From Nephromyces sp. MM_2019 (Eukaryota > Apicomplexa > Aconoidasida > Nephromycida), in the NCBI GenBank assembly GCA_015657535.1, contig JADHZB010001343.1, positions 57,044 through 121,043 of the forward strand: a DNA stretch of 64,000 nucleotides. The letters run 5' to 3'. Made by a program: the position numbers and the translations under genes. This document shows, piece after piece, positions 1 to 13,456 of this stretch (the stretch's first letter is position 1; each line of letters starts with the position of its first letter). The notes beneath the pieces were generated by a model, which saw only the letters and a list, made by a program, of their open reading frames with translations, had not been told where the DNA came from and did no database searches.

Positions 1-19
1 TTTAAAAAATATGACTTAC

Positions 20-2667
20 TCTGACTGCTTTAAAGTAAGGATGTGCCATAGCTTCCAGTGGAGTAATCCGCTCGGCATGGTCATATACCAACATGCGACT
101 TACAAGATCAATGGCATCTTCGGAGCAATATTTTTTATTATCTTCATGTATAAACTTTTCCCATGGCCTTGCATTTTGCCTCCTATAAAACAATTTCAGT
201 GCTATTAAATGTCGGTAGTTTGAAAACAATTGATATTACATAGGATAATGCAAAACACACATACGATAGATAACACACACATGATAATACGCAACACACA
301 CATGATAGATATAAAATATGATAATACAAAACACGCACATCTGATAGATATCACACACACGATAATACAAAAAAAAACACACACGCTGTAAAGTATTCAT
401 TCTAATGGAAAACAAATCATGAATACGCATCAATTTCAACACACCATATTGAGAAGCTCAAAAAGGAGAGATATTCAGGCGAAAAAACGCAAACGCAGCA
501 CATCCTAGCATTAGAAAAAGACTCTTTAAAAAATGGCTACAGATGTTTGATGATCAGTAAATTTATCTGCACAGCAACACAAGCCGCACAAGAAGCTTTA
601 TAGTGAAAGAAAACTAACCCTCCAATAACATTTCGTAACTGGTTCTTCTCTAATACAAGGTTATAGCGCTTGGTATATGCTAGCAGATTCGTAGCACCTA
701 TAAGTACACATTAAATCGCTTCATACGACAATGAAGAATCCTAGTTATAAAGAATAAATAAAATTATACCACAAAAAGCAAATAAAAAGTGTCAAAAAAG
801 CAAGAAAAGCTCAAGGAAAGAGGGGCTACTCAAAAGCACAAGTGAAGTAAAATCGAATAGTGTGTGTGTGTGTGCGTGTGTACGTGTGTACGTGTGTGCG
901 TGTGTACGTGTGTGCGTGTGTACGTGTGTGTGTGAAAGAGTACTTTAGAGATGTTTTGAAGAAGTTTGCGATATATGAAAAAACACCTTATAGATGTTTC
1001 GCAGCAGTTTTCAAGGGTATATAGAAGGTTCAAAGCCAACAAGTTATAAAGTAAAAACTACTGAAAATATGACTCGCAAAATATACCAAAAATACTCTAT
1101 AAACTTGCAAATAAAATCAAAACAAGAAAGAAGCTTTAACAGCCACACACGGTAACCACGCCCTTTTGAAATTCCTAAATGAACAAATAAGCCTTAGGAA
1201 GCACATACTATTTTAATTATCGGGGTAAGTAGCACACACACACACATATTACAGAAAAGTAGCTGGAAATCGCCAAAAACACAGAGCACAGAAAAAGATA
1301 CCTTTTAAACTGCGTCGTTACATATAATAAAGTGCCGCGGCACTTGTTCTGCACATACTCACGAGTTAGCGTTATATATGGTAGAAAATACAAAAAAAAA
1401 AAAAGAAATTCCAGGCAGCTTCAACAATGATTTCAATGAGGAAAGAAGCACTGCAACAGCACTAGGCCGAGAATTCATCAAGATCTTGTTGAAGGTAGAA
1501 AATGTAAAAATAATCAACTCCAGACTGAGGTATGCTCAAAATCTATTCGAGTAGACTGAAGAAGACTTTATAGAAGAAAATTTCTGCTGAACAAGACTCA
1601 AGTTTTTAGAGTAAATAACGTCTGATATACCAGGCATCTAGCTTTTGAAGATAGAAGTTATTCTCATTGTGATGCTCTAAATACAAACATACAAATTACC
1701 AAGGACATCAAGGATCTTCAATAACTGATCGTTGTTATCCATACCGTAAAAGAAGGGATCTTTCTTGAATATCTGAAGATTCAAACAAACTTAGAGAAAA
1801 AGCTTCCAAATTGTCAAAAAACCTCTTAGAATGTGCAAAAGCTAGAGGAAGTAATCAATCACCAGTTTTCCCTGCTTGTAGGTGCAATCTTTAAAATAAA
1901 GGAGGCTAGAGAGCTGCTCAGCAGCAAAGTTTCCCGGAAAAGCAATCCAAAAAACGTGTGTAACATACTAGCTGAAACAGCAACATACAAGGCGTGATTG
2001 ACACGCAGGAAAATCAAACTATTAAGCCTATCCAATAGCAATCATCATCACTATATGAAAATATGAAGCCTATCTATTAGCAGGGGGAAATGGAATCTAA
2101 ATATCATTTTTTAACAAGTTAAAGGTAGGGAAAGGGGTATTTTTAGAGATAAAAAATGGCGTAAAAAGGTGATAATTGAGAAAATGAGCCGCACTTTTTG
2201 CATTAAAGTTTGATGAAGCAGTAAGTATACAGAGCAGATGCAAAAATAACTAAAAAAGCGACGCTTATACAATTATGAGGCGAATAAAACCGCAAAAAGA
2301 CTGCTTTTTCTGTAAAAAAAAGTAAAACTGAAGATGCAAAGCACGATGCTTCACCTAAAGCGTAAACCCACATATAATAGACATTACAAAGCTATAAGTA
2401 GCAATTCCTTTTAACATATAATAGACATTAGAAAGCTATACGTTACAATATGTTTTCCAAGAAAAAAAAAACAAGGTCTGACCCATCAATAATTTATTAT
2501 CTAAACATACCCATCTAGAGAATAACAAACAGCACACACATAAAAACCTCCCAAGAAAAAGTAAAATAAAAACTTCTAAAAAGGAAACTACGCTGAACTC
2601 CATTTCTACCCACAAAAAAAATTAATACAAAAATCAAAAACAACACACACACACACACTTTGAGATC

Positions 2668-2706
<39 letters not shown>

Positions 2707-5700
2707 TGATATCCACATACACATACACTTGAGATCTACGCACAAACACACACACATACACTCAGCACCATTCCAGCAAACATGCATCCAAGACTCCAAA
2801 TATCCAGAGAATAATGATATTCCTGCTGATCCAGCAACAACTCAGGACCTTTGTAAAACCGGCTAGCAACCTTCAACAATAAAGAAAACGCAAAAAATAG
2901 AAGGAATCTCATTGAGTCAGCCTAGTAGAGAGTGTGTTTAGTAGGGTGAAGCACACACACACACACACTTTCTGCCATAGGCCATTATGGTCTGGAAACT
3001 CAAAAGTACCTTAAAAAAAAGGGATTTTCGCCCAGTTTAAAATTGCTGAAGATTAGATAAATATCATCTCTGCTAGTATTCGAGGTCTCAATAGAAAAAT
3101 GGTATTTTAGAAATTTGTCTACAACACTAACAAATAGTTTTTGTAATGAAAATTACACAGAAAAATCAATCTTCACGAAAAAAAGATGAAGAAGATAAGA
3201 GAGTTTCTCCGAAATTTTAAATAGAAAAACGCAGAAAAAATTTTGTAGGGAAGGAGTTTCATCGGATGATGTTCTCATACTCTTATGGGCTAACACACAA
3301 ACGTTTTGTTCTCATACTAACATCGCCTAACACGCAACGCATCGAAAAGGATGTGTTGATTAAACAAACATCTAGCAAGTACAGCTGCAGAGAGCGCTTT
3401 TTGTATAGAGCAAGTTGTGAGCAAAATATTTAACCTCCGTCAAATATGTGTGTGCTCTATTCCTTTATGCGTATGCGTGCTCTACTCCTGTGTGCATGGG
3501 TTTCTACTCCTGTGTGTGTGTGTGTGTGTGTGCTTCACTCCTTTATGTTTTGGGTTCTACCCTTGGGTATATGGGGCTCTATTCCTGTTTCATGCGTGTG
3601 TGCGGGGGGGCTCTGCCATGGGCTTAAAGATTGAGAGAATAGAAAAAACATACCACATACACACACACACACACATAACGAGGTACAAAATATCTCCACC
3701 AAAACATGATACGAACAGGATATTCAACATCATAGTAACACACTTGAAAATGCAAAATCTGCAAACTCCACTACACACGCCAACTAGAACATGGGTTTCT
3801 CCGGTAAATTCAACCCAAAACCAACTATAAAGTAAAATATTGAAGAAAGTATCATCTTCAACGAAACAATAAAAAAATGGAAAAAAAAATCTGATTGTGT
3901 GAATGTATACAAAATATTAAAAAGAAGGGAAAAACAGAAAAAAAGCTAAAAAACATCATTTTATCATCTTTTCCTCACCCGGACATTATATTTTTTATGT
4001 GGATGATAAAACTCAGCGAGACCCCAATCAATCAGTTTTAATTCCCTGTACAAATCAAGCAACAAACTGATAGTAAACACACACACTACTAGAAACTTCA
4101 CACCAAGCACACACACTGCTAAAAGTTTTTACTACTGAGAAAAGACACTAATAGAAATCCCTCTGCTAGATACACCAACTAGAACATGAGAGATTCCCGT
4201 AAATTCAACCCAAAATCCACTATAAAGTGAAAAGTGAAGAAAACATCATCTTCAAGGAAATAGCATGAATTTGCAAGCACAAAGAAACATCTTAAGAAGT
4301 GAAATTTACCTGCCTGCATGGTTAATCATTACATTATGAGGTTTAACATCTCTGTGTATTATTCCTTTACTATGGCAATAGTCTAAAGCCTGCATTGTCA
4401 CAGAATTAAACATTTTAATGACTTGCTATCCTAAAAATGGTGCTTATCGCAGGAAAAATATGACTGATTAGTTCAGACACACACACAGTCCAACACACAC
4501 ACACACAGACACTTTTACAAGACTGCATTGATGGCAAAAAGAAACGCTCAAGGAGCACACGAAACAACACACAAGACTACTTGTACAAAACTAGAAAAGA
4601 CACACAGCATATAACTGCTTCCAGACGATAATTTGTGCCAAAATTTGCGAAATCTTCAAACTGTTATAGCATCAAACAATTCACAATATTTCATTGCTAA
4701 AAGCAATTCAACTTTCAGCTTCAAAAGCACACAAAATATTCGCATATCAAACTACCCACATAAGTTCATTATCGCTTCAAAAAGCATCATATGTCGACGT
4801 TTCAAGCTACAGAAAAGCTACCAAATATGAGGAGGGAAGAAAAACGCCCTAAAAAAAGGGGGCTCAAACCAAGTTTACACACGTTTACTTCTATCTTCAT
4901 CAAGTAGACTTCTTTAAAAGCTAAAAAAGCATCTCTAGGCAATCATCTTCTTCCTAAACTTACACACAAAATATCAAAAAGCAAAAATGAAAAAAAAACA
5001 TGAAATTAGGAAGCAAAAGCAACAGTATCAGCGAATTTGCTAGCACTTCGAGATAGCTATTTCAGAAAATATCCAGAAGATAAGTATTATCACGCCCATC
5101 TCAAGCGATCTGTGGTAGTACTAACGAAAAGCACTATCACTGAAGACATTACCGGACCTTGAGAATTTGATATATATAATAACGTATATCATAATCAGTA
5201 AGAGTAGGGTAGAGAGTCCTGAAGTCTGTGTTGTTGACAAACTCAAAGATCTGCAGAAAAATCGAATTTTTCATTGAGAAGGCTATTTTCTACACACACA
5301 GACCATCATCTCACTTCAGCTTTAATCTCTAAATCTAAAGATTTTTCGATCGAAAAAGCATCACTTTGGACAGATTATGATACGTTGAACAGCCAAACGT
5401 GAAGTGAATAAAATATTTTTCAAATTTCTGCAAAGCCCAGCAGAGCTCATATCAAATACTAAGCAAATCGAACGATTTCCATCAAAAAAACATAACATTA
5501 AGTTTGAATTAGTAAAGCGAAAGTCTACACACTATATAACCTATAATTACTCGTAAAATGATCGAAAAATAGGCCAGAAAATGAGTGCTTAAACAAAATA
5601 TGCTATAGCAAGTAATATATTAAAAAAATACACACACAAGGGTCTGTATTAGCACATACGCACAAAAGGGTTCGCATCAAAGCACACTGCACCAACACAC

Positions 5701-7169
5701 ACATATCAGATTTCGCACCAACACACACACAAAAACCCTTTACTACCCCAGTTTTCTTCAGTAAATCCAAATAAACAAGAGCAAACTCTTGATTTTGAAA
5801 ACTCTGCTGCTGCTTAAACAAAACTTCAAGCTCAAACTATTTACTTCAATAAAAGCTCTACCAAAGTCGAAAGAAAACGTTTAAAAAAGGCTATTCTCAC
5901 CAGAGCAGGAGCTTTCGTGGCAGGATCCCTTACAATATCCAGTAACCTGATAATGTTTGGGCCCCCATACAAGTTTCGAAGTATTAAAATCTCCCTCTTT
6001 ATCTTTTTCTTGCGAACTGGCTTCAAAATCTTCACTACACAACGCTCATTTTTCAGTATATTTATCCCTTCAAAAACATCACTGAATTTCCCTCTTCCTA
6101 CTTTTCGAATCACTTCGTAAGCGTCTGGAAGGTTCCAATGAAGCTGGAGATTTTCATAGTCCCAATCTTCGCCATTTTCACTGGTGTTAACGTAAGCATA
6201 AGTAGGGGGTAAACTCCCAACTGCAGTTTCAGCATTCCTGGCCTGCCATTAAACAAAATTATTTGAAGATTAATCACCTGATTTGATGAAAGACGGGTAC
6301 AACAGACACGTGGAATACCGCAATAAAACGGGTTTTTGAGAGAAATTTAGACTGATTAAGATGCTGAAATGTAAAGGTAATTTATACGATTTAATCAACT
6401 TTTTGGGGGTGAATCTTGTGCAAAAATACCAAAAAAAACTATAAAATTGACTGAAAACTAGCTAAACTTAGCTTCAGGAGCAAAGCTTATCAAAAATTAA
6501 AAGAGACCATGGCAGTACTGTTTGCAAAACTGTGATGCCTATATTGGGGAAGGGGATGCGATCATCAATTCAGCTATTTTGGAGAAGAAATAGAGACAAG
6601 GAATATATTAAAACAGAAATAAAAAATTCAACAAGAAAAGCAAAAATTAAAGAATTGATTATATCTTGAACGCTTCATCTGAAAATAAAGGCAGGTAGTT
6701 TGACGGCTGTACGTACAGAGGCTATACTCATACGCATGAAACTAGGATATAGAACAATACTTTAAAAAGCTCAAAATCCAACTGGAGATATTCAATTCAA
6801 GCAATGTATTTTTTCTGGAGGAAACACTTCAATTAATACATTGAAACCCATTAATAAGCCACATACACCATAGAAAAAATAAGAACATACAGCAACTCTT
6901 TGTAAGAAAAAATTTGAGCACTAGAGCCAAAGGCTTTCGAAGCTTTTCATGAGTGTGTAGACCACATACCCCTTTAAGTTAGAAGTACTTTTTTTATGCA
7001 ATTAGCAGACCCTAAACCAACAAAAAATCCAAAGATATGCCAAAAATATAAAACTTGCTGAAGAGAGACAAAATATCATCAAACTCACTTCCTGAGAAGC
7101 CTCTACCTGTGTACCTCCCAAAGGGGCAGCTTCAGGTGAGGCAGAAGGAGCTTCAACGCTGAGCTGCAT
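20..7169 (-). CDS. CK2A: Casein kinase 2 catalytic subunit alpha (C-terminal end outside window)
   Basis: Ser/Thr kinase, catalytic subunit of the CK2 holoenzyme, acidophilic and constitutively active. Nine exons were placed on the minus strand: 7089-7169 (ATG at 7169), 5901-6242, 5158-5250, 4310-4389, 3979-4045, 2769-2870, 1700-1772, 619-697 and 20-182. They sum to 360 codons and all intron phases match. Visible landmarks in order: acidic/Ala-rich start, WDYENL, glycine loop [11 protein letters not shown], catalytic lysine in VVKILKP, the CK2 basic cluster [18 protein letters not shown], catalytic HRDVKPHN, the CK2-specific DWG in [36 protein letters not shown], and the C-lobe ending [18 protein letters not shown]. 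Exon 20-182 ends at a clean GTAAGT donor in phase 0, so a short C-terminal exon lies to the left of the window. Several donors are non-consensus (GTGCTG, GTCCGG). Family identity is near certain. The N-terminal ATG is chosen because it opens a 27-codon exon ending at GTGAGT. Confidence 0.95.
860..934. repeat. TG-rich tandem repeat with ACGTGTGT units
   Basis: About 75 bases of TG alternating with CGTGTGTA/CGTGTGTG blocks inside a CK2 intron. Alternating purine-pyrimidine throughout. Confidence 0.9.
2369..2439. repeat. Direct repeat pair, about 26 bases
   Basis: ACATATAATAGACATTA is followed by C or G and AAAGCTATA at 2369-2394 and again at 2414-2439, in a CK2 intron. Confidence 0.7.
2642..2760. 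repeat. Compound CA minisatellite adjacent to a CK2 5' splice site
   Basis: CA runs separated by repeated TTTGAGATCCACATA-like spacers (three copies). On the CK2 sense strand it reads as a GT/TG tract starting about ten bases inside the intron after exon 2769-2870. Confidence 0.9.
3456..3600. repeat. Imperfect minisatellite with CTACTCCTGTGTG-like units and a TG run
   Basis: Several degenerate copies of a CTCTATTCCT/CTACTCCTGTGTG unit around a (TG) run in a CK2 intron. It produces Cys/Val-rich spurious open frames. Confidence 0.75.
3779..4260. repeat. Two 88-base direct repeats flanking the CK2 DWG exon
   Basis: Copies at 3779-3866 and 4173-4260 share most bases, including CCAACTAGAACATG, TAAATTCAACCCAAAA, ACTATAAAGT and ATCATCTTCAA. 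Exon 3979-4045, which carries the metal-binding DWG motif, lies between them. Confidence 0.85.
5625..5735. repeat. CA-rich degenerate repeat
   Basis: Repeated CACCAACACACACA and similar blocks in the CK2 intron between exons 5158-5250 and 5901-6242. Confidence 0.7.
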
Positions 7170-10100
7170 TATAGAAGCAGTTTTCCAAAACAAGACCGAC
7201 AGGAAAGAAGGCAAAATATCAAGTATTCAGTATGGTTAAATCGATCAGAATTTTTAAATATTGCAATGACGGTGAAATCACTCCTCGAGGTTTGGTATTC
7301 CTAGAACATAAATATACCGTTTTCCTTTCCTGCAACCGCACACACACACACACACACTGTAATACCGTAAAGTGTCATCAATGGATCCTGATAAATATTT
7401 AATGGTTGTTTTTTTCCCCAAACACAAAAGGAATAACTATACTCCAGAAAGAAAGGACGAGAGTAAGCAAATAAAGCGAATTTTCCGGGATAAACAATAC
7501 ACAGAATCAAACGGGTGCAGGAAGATGATTTAATAATTTAAAAAAAATTAAAACGGGAAGATAAAGCGAAGGATATTCTTTTAGAATTTGACGATACTAG
7601 ATATTAACAAAGCTCTGATCGAGCTTTATATAGAACCAAAAACAAAGAATATACCAAACAAAACAGGCAAAAATGAATGTTTCTAGTGTAGTGAATGCGA
7701 AGAACTTAAAACATCAATAAAAAAACTTTTTCTAGTGGTTTGTGGAATGCATGTAAATACCTTATTTTCCTAAAGGTATAAATAGATTTGCTAGCACTTT
7801 CAGCATTAACATCCCTAGGATTCGCCTACTGACATTGCGAAGTAAACATTATTGCGCAAACTACAAGCGTCCAGCAAGGGAGTTAAAATTACGCAGCGCG
7901 CACATACGTAGTAAGTCACTGCCTTCAACTGAAGATTATGACGCATAAACTGAAAGAGGAAGCTTGGTTGCTTTTCCCCAAATGGATACCACGCAAGAAA
8001 TAAGATTCTACCAACATTAACTTCAAAGAATGCCAAATCCACAATGCTTCAAAAAGTCTAGACCTCAAACACTGGATACAACACAACGGGAAGATCAACG
8101 GATAAAAGGGCAGTTCCGAGCGAAAAAATAATGAATGCATGTATGTGAAATCAGGAGTAAGTAGCTAGCTACCGTATCAGGAAAAGAGGCATTAAGCACT
8201 GAAGGAGAACGGCAGCACTAGCTGCTAAATCATCAGATCATCCATACTTTTTCTGCTTTTAATAAGGCAGAAATCAAAGCAACTTTAGTAACGATCGAGG
8301 TTAACGCATTAATTCATGTCATTTCCACTAATTTTAAGATTTAGACAATCAAAAACTGACAAAATAGTTCAAAGACAAGTGCAGTATTCACCAATGAATA
8401 CCCGTAAAATTACTTACACCTCGAAAGATTAACGGTAACGAGTAATTAATCCCTTGTGCTTAAACTTCTCAGCAAATCAAACCATTCTCAGAAACAAAAT
8501 AATTTTCATTCAAATCTCGGAAAACGCCGCGTGATATTAGTAGAACATAAAGGTTTTGCATCCTTTAGTACGCCTCATTAGGCACTCACTTGAAATATGG
8601 TTGATTCACAAACAATAGTAGAGGACGACACGCCCTGTTGATAGACTTTTCAATATATACACAGGTATGGTGCATAAAATGCAAGAAGGAGCAGGAAATA
8701 GCGTATAGCACCGGCCGTAGCCAACCTGGGTACCTATCTTCAGCATATTACCTTCATGAATTCACAAGAACAATATAAAAGGACTGTCACAATGCTCCAG
8801 TCAGTGATGCAAGACAAAGTATAGGAAGGCAAAAAGTTCAATGAATTGTGAGGTCTTGCTGAAAGGAAAACAGTGTTAAAATGTTTGTAGCTGTTTAATC
8901 TCTCAACGCAAGCTATCCATGGAAGGCTTTGTCTACGGGAAAGCCATATGCAAGCAAGTCCCATCTTCATGCAACACCTGCCTGAGTCTCATCTGAGCAT
9001 GCAGCTGTGCAGCGTGAGAGAATCGCAGTATCCTTGTTTCACATCCTGTGTGAAGCATATTGTCTTTAGTGATTCACGTGTTTTCTGACAGCACAGCAGC
9101 ATGGTTCAAACTTGCAAAAAATTGAAAAGGCTTTTTTAGAAAGTGTGCTTCACATTGAATCCGTGTACCCGAAACCATCTCCAGCATGCAGTCTGGCAGG
9201 AAATTTCGTGATGATACTACTTTTTTGTATGTGCCAAGGTATCTACTTACATCTTGCTCCTCGGTATTCTCCCCAGCTTCAAAAGAACATGTAACTCTTA
9301 TTTTAACAGCATTAAAATAAAATTTCGTAGGCTGAGAATATCGAAGAACTGCCGTTAAAATATCACATTCGGCACTTTCGTAATTGGTGCACCGAATATT
9401 CGGTTAGAAGGCCCAATTAAACAGAAGACCCTCGTCCCGCCGTACAAGTATACAGCACTTGATCATTTCCGCGTTTCCTCTAATCGCTGGATCTCACCCT
9501 CCGTGAAATGAATACTCGGTACCAAGGAATGTGGCTCAGATATAATGTATGCTTTTCATCGTATAAGCCCCGCAAGGCGTCACTTGACCTATGCGGCGAA
9601 CGGCTGGAGTGCATTCATTTCTTTGTTTATCGGCGACGAAAGACCACATATTACAGGACCACTCCTCGCATCAAATGCGGGCCCGAAGCTTGCCGCGCGC
9701 AGCTGGATACCCGTAGCGTTAATGGGATTTCTTACCTCCTAGTTACACGAACGACCAGTAAAAGACATTTCGTGGTCCCAACGCAAATAATTCTCGCCGA
9801 AAAACTTGCTAGAACCAGGGTAAACTGAGCCCCTATTCAGTTGAACAGATTCAGGAATCTTTAATACCAAAACTACAAGCAGTCTCGGTATTTTTGTGCT
9901 CAAAAATCAATATGTAGGTGGTGATTTTTCTGTCATAACGATCGGCTAATGCGGGTGACTCTATCTTCGCAGCCGCTACATCGTGAAAGTAACGTGAAAA
10001 TTCCGTACGATCTGCACGAAAAGAAACACCGTAAATGATCACAGGGGACTATTAGAAATATCTACATGATGGATTTCAGGTAGCTCGTTAACCCAATATA

Positions 10101-13100
10101 CAAGGCAAACACTTTAAATTGGCGTTTAATCATAAAAGCAAAATAATTGCAATCGCCCAATGTGTGTACTGCTCGGGATGCACAAACATTTGATACATTT
10201 TTTTTCCTTTATTTATATTAAAAAAAACAGTTATTTTGCTTTAAATAAAACTGCTTTGCAATACAAAATTTATAAGTATTATTGAAACTACAATTTGTCT
10301 AATTTTATGTTTTTCTAATTTTGTTGATATAAAATTGTAAATTCTATTGATTTTTAATAATCAAAAATGTAAGGTTTAATATGATTACTTGCAACACAAG
10401 CATTACCAAGTTTGCCATTGCTTTGCAGCAGAAAAATTGAGCCAAAGCCTTAAATTTATCGAAATACTTGTGAAAGGGCCTGTGTAACTGGCTAAATGGC
10501 TAAAATGCAACTTTTTATATGTACACTCGTTCGTGTTAAGCGCATCTGATACTGGAGCTACTGCAAGGCTAATTCTTTCTTGCCATTTTGATCGAGATAC
10601 TGTAATTTTTTGTTTGAAAGTAGTTATTGGAAAACAAGCGTCCTTCTTGGACTGCAGCTTTCCTATGAAGCTCAAAAAAACCTTCGTGACACATCGGTCA
10701 ATGGCATTTTTCAGTAGGTTTCATTAAAATTGTTGTTTTCCGAGAAAACAGGCCCTACAGCTGACAAGATATACAAGGCGAAAATAGTGCAGTCTGTGTA
10801 CCTTTCCTGTTCTGTGACCGCACTTAAGAAATAAGTTGTACCTTGCTTGAGTTACTGCATCAAGCTTCCTCTGAGGTTGCTGCCTGCCATCAATATTTTT
10901 ATCACGCAACTTTATCAATATAGGCCCAGACCATTTGTAGCAATCTCCAACTTTTCAATGATGACATAGAGCTGATCTTCTTAATTGTATGCTAATACTT
11001 TTAAGATTCAGCTAGAAAAAGACTCCAAATATGGAGTCATATACCTACATTGGTGTCCCTATTCCCCCAAATTTTCTTTGATTTTGCAAAACTGTAATAG
11101 TTAATATGATGAAAAAATACGTGTTAAGCTGTATTGCTGAGCCAAGTATGAAAGGTCCTTCTGAGAATTGCTGCGTATCATGGCTAGCTTGAATTATGAA
11201 TTTAGTGAAATGAGCTTACTTACCACAGCGTAAAATGTGATTAGAAGTAGCATCGAAAAATTCCTAATTGCTAAATGGTGAAAATGCTCGGCTACATCTT
11301 TTAAAACTGTCGAAAAAAAAGTTTATGGATTTCCACCCTTATTCAGCTACTGCACGCTTACGTGTCAACATTCTGCTCATGAAAGGGGTAAAGATGGCGA
11401 AACCTTACGTATCCTTTGTTTGACAACCACGGATATTCAAAAAAAAATATTTTCAAGAGGTAGCAGCATCGTAGCAGCTATCACGTAGCCTTGTGGATGC
11501 AGTTTCTTCTGCCTATTTTCTGTTTCATAGCACTACATGCTAGCATTAGAATATTGATTTTATGTATATTTTATCGCTTATATTGCTGGTATACCTTTTT
11601 GTGCGTATTAATATCCGTAAAGTAGGAAGTTATCAACTGCATACTTAAAGCTCAAGCTTATGACACTTGCGGCAAATTACATCCTGGGAACATAATGTGA
11701 GATTCTAAACTGTAATTTAGTAGTTTCAAAGATTTAAAAAGCTGCTATTTTGCTTTTGATGATAGTGTCAGAAAGGCTCTGTATACTGACGTCAACAGCT
11801 ACTTTTTCAGGCTTCTATCTATTTAGAATAATTTTAAATTACCCGCTTCTGGGTATATTCCAACTACGCATGCTTATAAAAGGGATCAACGTTCAGTGGA
11901 GTCAGCTTTAGTCTCGATCAATGTGTTTTGCCGTGTATTTTCGTTTTCATACCCATGTGCTTTAACAAGTTCAGTGCATATTTCGTGGATTTTCATATTC
12001 TAAATGTCGTGAGAGTGATAAGAAATGCAGCCCAGGAACAGTTTATCACTAGGATGATGAATATAGTTCGGTCACTCCAGTACCCTCACCATGTTGGAAA
12101 TTTTTCTTATTAATACTGCTGCGACTCCATATTTATCACTATTTTTATGTTTGAGCTGTATTTGTGGCTTTTCTAGAGTACACTGGTGCTAAATCCCCTA
12201 TGCTCTGAAATGAAAGTTATATCTTGAGTTATGAATTCGTCTTTCGCAGAGCTGGTAGCTTAGAGTCTCATCCTGATAATCTCACGGCACAATTCATGCG
12301 ACGCCTGGGGTTTGCATACTGAGTACTTTATCAGGAGATGCTTGCGATATTCTTCGGCGTCATGCCTCCTCGTGCCCAGTGCCACCATGAGCCATGGTCA
12401 ACTACCAGCCAGGGCGGTTGTACATGTAACCAATGGTTAGTTGGAAGGTTCTTGCTATTTTCGTGTCACCGTAATACACCTCGCCTTTATGTGCGACCCA
12501 CCGCATTATTTTATTGAAGCTACTCGATGAGATTCGTAGAAATATTCCTTCTTCACAGAGCCTCACAATTCCTGCTTAAAAGGTATATAGCATTGGAAGC
12601 ACCGGTGTAGCACATCTTCCATTTGAATTTGTACCAGCGCTCAAAATTGCTTAATCCCGGTACATATCCCATATTGAGCCACGTTTGTGGCCAGGATGCA
12701 AAAGCATTTGTAATTTCGTGCTATAAGCCGCTGGCTGATTCTCCTGCATTTCCAAGAGTTTACCCCACTGAAATTACCTACCTGACTGCTAAGTCTTGCG
12801 CTGTATTTTTGGGTTGCAATGGGATATGAATGCTAATTGCTTACCGCTAGCTTTTGAAAGAAAACACAGTTGGTACGAATTTCGAGAGCCGAGAATCTGT
12901 CCTGTTAATCAATTGGTAGCCGTGAACTGCTACCGTACTACTTTTGAAATAGTATTTTCAAGCAGATTGTGGATTGTAACATCTGCCGCTTTATTTGGCG
13001 AGCTCTATTCTATGTTTTGTCTTGAAGTCCATCCTTTGTAGATGGCACAGCATTTGGGCAAGTAGCTCTACTCCATGTAATTTCGTTGAGGTTCCAACTT

Positions 13101-13456
13101 TTCATTTTTCACGATGTAGATTTTTTTTCTTGCATATATATGCTTGAATTAAGGTTTACTGGAGTATTCAGTATGTTCTACTATTTGGGTTTAAATGATA
13201 TGAGAAGGCAAACTGTTGCGTAGTACACAAATATTTTTTTTTGCTAGATTAATGTCTAGTCGTATTTATGTTATTGTCCTTATGATTACCCTGCAACAGT
13301 TTTTCCTTGGATTTTTGTGACAACCCCTAAAAAGAATTGTTCCGTACTTTCAGGAATGGCTAACGGACCTAAGGTGATATTGCACGCATTCGAGAAGCTG
13401 TGTCACAAAAGCGGTTCTATTTTCACATTTGTGATTTGGAGCAACTGTGGGAAACA
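7170..13456. other. Intergenic/unresolved region between CK2 (-) and RRP46 (+)
   Basis: No gene could be recognised here. It holds the presumed CK2 5' region (7170-8.9 kb), a CA tract near 7337-7358, an open frame at 9037-9294 (+) ending near a GTATCT donor, and a GC-richer patch at about 9380-9830 in which two overlapping plus-strand frames are open. Beyond 10.1 kb the plus strand becomes T-rich, as expected for plus-strand transcription. Open frames such as 12623-12829 and 12796-13041 are of chance length. Confidence 0.5.
9391..9404. other. Perfect 14-bp palindrome ACCGAATATTCGGT
   Basis: The sequence equals its own reverse complement. It lies at the edge of a GC-richer patch in the divergent interval between CK2 and RRP46, where a bidirectional control region would be expected. 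A dimeric protein could bind it; this is inference. Confidence 0.4.

Noticed and set aside
2515..2799. 94-codon minus-strand frame rich in Cys/Val
   Set aside because: It is CK2 exon 2769-2870 read through into a TG repeat; the repeat itself stays open in every frame.
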